In this document: positions 61,633 to 64,000 of the stretch, piece by piece | Numbering within the stretch: the stretch's first letter is position 1 | How the letters are laid out: every line of letters starts with the position of its first letter | Assembly (NCBI GenBank): GCA_963697975.1 | Contig: OY969111.1 | Coordinates: forward strand, 2,418,001 to 2,482,000 | Direction: 5' to 3' | Length of the DNA stretch: 64,000 nt | Origin: QHXM01 sp963697975 | Lineage (GTDB): Bacteria > Acidobacteriota > Blastocatellia > Pyrinomonadales > Pyrinomonadaceae | Notes under the pieces: model-generated | The model's database searches: none | The model's input: only the letters and a program-made list of their open reading frames with translations | Told to the model about the DNA's origin: nothing | Position numbers and translations under genes: made by a program

Positions 61633-64000
61633 TTATAGTTTTTCTACATATCCGTCCGTTCCATTCACTCGGATTCTCTGTCCGTCTTTGATCAGCTTGG
61701 TAGCATTCGCCACTCCGACAACTGCTGGTAAGCCATATTCACGTGCGATAACTGCTCCATGGGTCATCAGTCCGCCCACTTCGGTGACCAGGCCTTTTAT
61801 GGATACAAATAATGGTGTCCAGCTAGGATCAGTAAAGGAGGTGACTAATATATCTCCATCTTCTATATCAGCATTTTCCATGTTTAAGATCACACGTGCC
61901 CGTCCATCTATAACTCCGGAAGAAACAGGTAGACCTACAATAGCTTCGGCTGGGAGATTTTCTCGTTTGTAATTACCCGTAACGATTTCACCGTCAGAGG
62001 TGATAACACGTGGTGGAGTTAGTTTTTCATATAATTTGTACTCGTCTTTTCGTTTGCTGATAAGTTGGTAATCCAGTTTATTTGTGCGTACTACTTCGCG
62101 AAGTTCTTCAAAGCTGAGATAGTATATATCTTCTTTTTCATGAACAACGTTGGCTTGTACGAGTTGTTCGGCTTCTTTCAGCAAAGCCTGCTTATAAACG
62201 AAGTAGTGATTCACCATACCGTATTTTGGATATTCACGATAACCGGCATAATTCCGGATCAGGTCAATCATTCGTTTTGTCTCTTCGGCTTTTTGTTCAC
62301 CATCCGGTAATTGCTTCAATCGACCCAATAACTCTTGTTCTTTTTGAACAGCTTCCTGTCGCCCTTTTTCAAATTTCCGCTTGCTTTCATTAGGCTCAAA
62401 GTTTTTGATGTTACTGAGAATCATAGAGACAAGCGTAATTGGTTTTTCGCTCCAACGGGTTTTAGTAATATCGATTTCTCCGGCACATCGCATTCCGTAT
62501 TTGTTGAGATAAGCATAGATAACATCCCGGGTTTCCTGTCCACCTTCAAACTTAACCAGTTCATCCAAAAAGTTATCGTTTTTTACATGCTGTAAATACT
62601 CAATTACTTCCGGATATGGGCGTATCACATCTGCGACATCCAATAACGCCAGACCCATTTCCGAAGTAATATTGTTTGGTACAGATTGAGAAAGTGCGTC
62701 TGCTGCATTCTTTTCACCTAACCATTCGTTCATTTTTTCATTGATCCATGATGCAGCATTCATACCAGTCATAATCACACCGAAACTCTGTGGATCAGAT
62801 AAGGTCTTCTTTAATTGCTGGATATCTTCCAGGATAAAATCAAACAGATCCGATCCTGATTTCGTTTGGATGTTTTGTTTTAGCGCTTCTATCGCTATTT
62901 GACTTCTCTTGATCAAATCAGAAACGATTGTTGGATCGTATTCGTTTAGTGTTTGATAATTCGGAAGCGACACAGCTTTATTGCTTTTACCGGGACCTGA
63001 CTCTTTTTTATCATCCGGTAACGATTTTATAAAATCTCCCCGCTCGATGATGTTTGTAAGTGCATCTTTTATGAGCGGATCGGATTTTCCCAGGGTATCT
63101 ATTATCGTTTTTCTGCTGACCGGCGAAGCCAGCATCTGTGCAACATCAACAAATAACCTGCCGCCAGCTATACGCATAGATGCAGGGGTCGTTAACAGCC
63201 AAAAAGACAATCCCAATGGCTTCATGGCGTCGGTCATCATTTGTTGATGACCGACAGATATATAGACGTGATTTTCCTGATCATTCGCTTCGGGGATCGG
63301 GTATAAAGTAGTGATCGGCCGACTTTGGACAATATAAAATATAGCATCAACCAAACACCATTCGATGTCCTGCGGGTAGCCGAAATGTTCTTCAATCTTT
63401 CTGCCCATACGCTCAAGCTGTAAAATCTGCTCATCCGTCAGCGCTTGCCTATTCTGCCTCCCAGGCTCAATCTCTTGTTCTTTCGTACCGCCATCTTTTA
63501 ATGCATAAATAGCCAATTTCTTAGTGGATATCTTCTTATCGATGATCTTGCCGTTACACACTTTATAGATATCAGCATTCACCAGGCCGGAGACCAATGC
63601 CTCACCAAGTCCGAAGCTGGCATCAATGGATAACACTTTCCTATTAGAAGTGACGGGATCGGCAGTAAACAAAATTCCTGCCGCCTGCGGGAAGACCATC
63701 TTCTGAACAACCACAGACAGGTGGACTTGACGGTGGTCGAAGCCGTTATGAAGGCGGTAAATTACTGCCCTCTCGGTAAATAGCGATGCCCAGCACTTGC
63801 TGATATGCTTTAGGATTGCCTCCTTTCCGATAATGTTCAAATACGTATCCTGTTGGCCTGCAAAGGATGCCGTCGGCAGGTCTTCCGCCGTAGCACTGGA
63901 CCGCACAGCAAAGGCATCTTTTTCACCAAACTTTATGAGATAACCCGCAATCTCTTCTGCTATATCCTTAGAAATGGGTATTCTTTCGATGGCTATACGG
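61633..64000 (-). CDS. rph: Rifampicin phosphotransferase (PEP-synthase-like), 5' end outside window
   Basis: RPH inactivates rifamycins by phosphorylation with ATP, using a swivelling His domain. The visible 789 codons cover: end of the ATP-grasp domain (FAVRSSATAEDLPTASFAGQQDTYLN, DPVTSNRKVLSIDASFGLGEALVSG, FYIVQSRPIT), the rifampicin-binding region with HVYISVGHQQMMTDAMKPLGLS and DVIYAYLNKYGMRCAGEIDITKTRWSEKP, and the C-terminal His domain with GGLMTHGAVIAREYGLPAVVGV (catalytic His). The 5' end lies beyond base 64000; an internal GTG at 63906 is not the start. Clearly AT-richer than the rest of the window, so probably acquired. PEP synthase is excluded by the RIF-domain motifs. Confidence 0.9.
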   Translation of the reverse strand, partial: RIAIERIPISKDIAEEIAGYLIKFGEKDAFAVRSSATAEDLPTASFAGQQDTYLNIIGKEAILKHISKCWASLFTERAVIYRLHNGFDHRQVHLSVVVQKMVFPQAAGILFTADPVTSNRKVLSIDASFGLGEALVSGLVNADIYKVCNGKIIDKKISTKKLAIYALKDGGTKEQEIEPGRQNRQALTDEQILQLERMGRKIEEHFGYPQDIEWCLVDAIFYIVQSRPITTLYPIPEANDQENHVYISVGHQQMMTDAMKPLGLSFWLLTTPASMRIAGGRLFVDVAQMLASPVSRKTIIDTLGKSDPLIKDALTNIIERGDFIKSLPDDKKESGPGKSNKAVSLPNYQTLNEYDPTIVSDLIKRSQIAIEALKQNIQTKSGSDLFDFILEDIQQLKKTLSDPQSFGVIMTGMNAASWINEKMNEWLGEKNAADALSQSVPNNITSEMGLALLDVADVIRPYPEVIEYLQHVKNDNFLDELVKFEGGQETRDVIYAYLNKYGMRCAGEIDITKTRWSEKPITLVSMILSNIKNFEPNESKRKFEKGRQEAVQKEQELLGRLKQLPDGEQKAEETKRMIDLIRNYAGYREYPKYGMVNHYFVYKQALLKEAEQLVQANVVHEKEDIYYLSFEELREVVRTNKLDYQLISKRKDEYKLYEKLTPPRVITSDGEIVTGNYKRENLPAEAIVGLPVSSGVIDGRARVILNMENADIEDGDILVTSFTDPSWTPLFVSIKGLVTEVGGLMTHGAVIAREYGLPAVVGVANATKLIKDGQRIRVNGTDGYVEKL

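Noticed and set aside
1..64000. tRNA or rRNA genes
   Set aside because: No T-loop or rRNA-like stretches were noticed in the gaps; a tRNAscan run would be decisive.

Overview
The window looks like a chromosomal segment of a high-GC, Gram-negative-type bacterium, most likely an acidobacterium of the Blastocatellia type. This is inference: three very large receptor-like Ser/Thr kinases (one with a PD40/TolB-like propeller, one with TPRs, one with a protease-like domain), DUF1326, DUF5658, carboxypeptidase-regulatory-like and M1 peptidase genes, a long Thermus-type isocitrate dehydrogenase and two Gly-rich RRM proteins together are typical of that group. No rRNA, tRNA or CRISPR array was recognised. 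Many intergenic gaps carry imperfect palindromes built from short tandem units.

Layout. 0-4 kb: a gene start at the left edge, infA, a DEAD-box helicase, then two divergent RRM-protein paralogs whose 5' leaders are inverted copies of each other. 4-12 kb: small zinc-ribbon and secreted proteins, an FGGY sugar kinase and transketolase, a lipid kinase and a quinone oxidoreductase, followed by an exact 21-bp-period array of 12 units. 12-19 kb: M1 aminopeptidase, a ClsB-like cardiolipin synthase with an EEP phosphatase/nuclease, then a lower-GC patch with a caspase/CHAT-like protein and a nucleotidyltransferase. 19-25 kb: two giant kinases. 25-31.5 kb: an ergothioneine locus, egtB divergent from egtD-egtA, followed by an ABC importer whose permease is fused to its binding protein, as in the known ergothioneine importer EgtUV. 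31.7-38 kb: secreted and membrane proteins, an amidohydrolase and a CruA-like flavoprotein. 38-44 kb: a kinase-TPR protein with a tiny GDPPPPG-repeat protein behind it, purE and icd. 44-49.6 kb: prmC, a metal-binding HMA protein, serine acetyltransferase, HtrA-type protease. 49.7-53.5 kb: a secreted double-caspase protein (first domain lacking its Cys) and a secreted propeller-like protein. 53.8-58.4 kb: pyrophosphatase, a MerB-like organomercurial lyase that appears to be a selenoprotein (in-frame TGA plus a SECIS-like hairpin), a serine hydrolase, GerMN and SGNH proteins. 58.4-61.2 kb: a Ski2-like helicase broken by two single-base frameshifts. 61.4-64 kb: visibly AT-richer, probably acquired DNA with an SDR gene remnant and a rifampicin phosphotransferase gene that runs off the right edge.

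The strongest points for follow-up are the predicted selenocysteine MerB (54644-55345), the duplicated structured leader RNA of the RRM genes (2220-2830), the ergothioneine synthesis-plus-uptake locus, the active/inactive tandem caspase, the kinase carrying a catalytically dead HtrA domain, and the indel-free 21-bp array.
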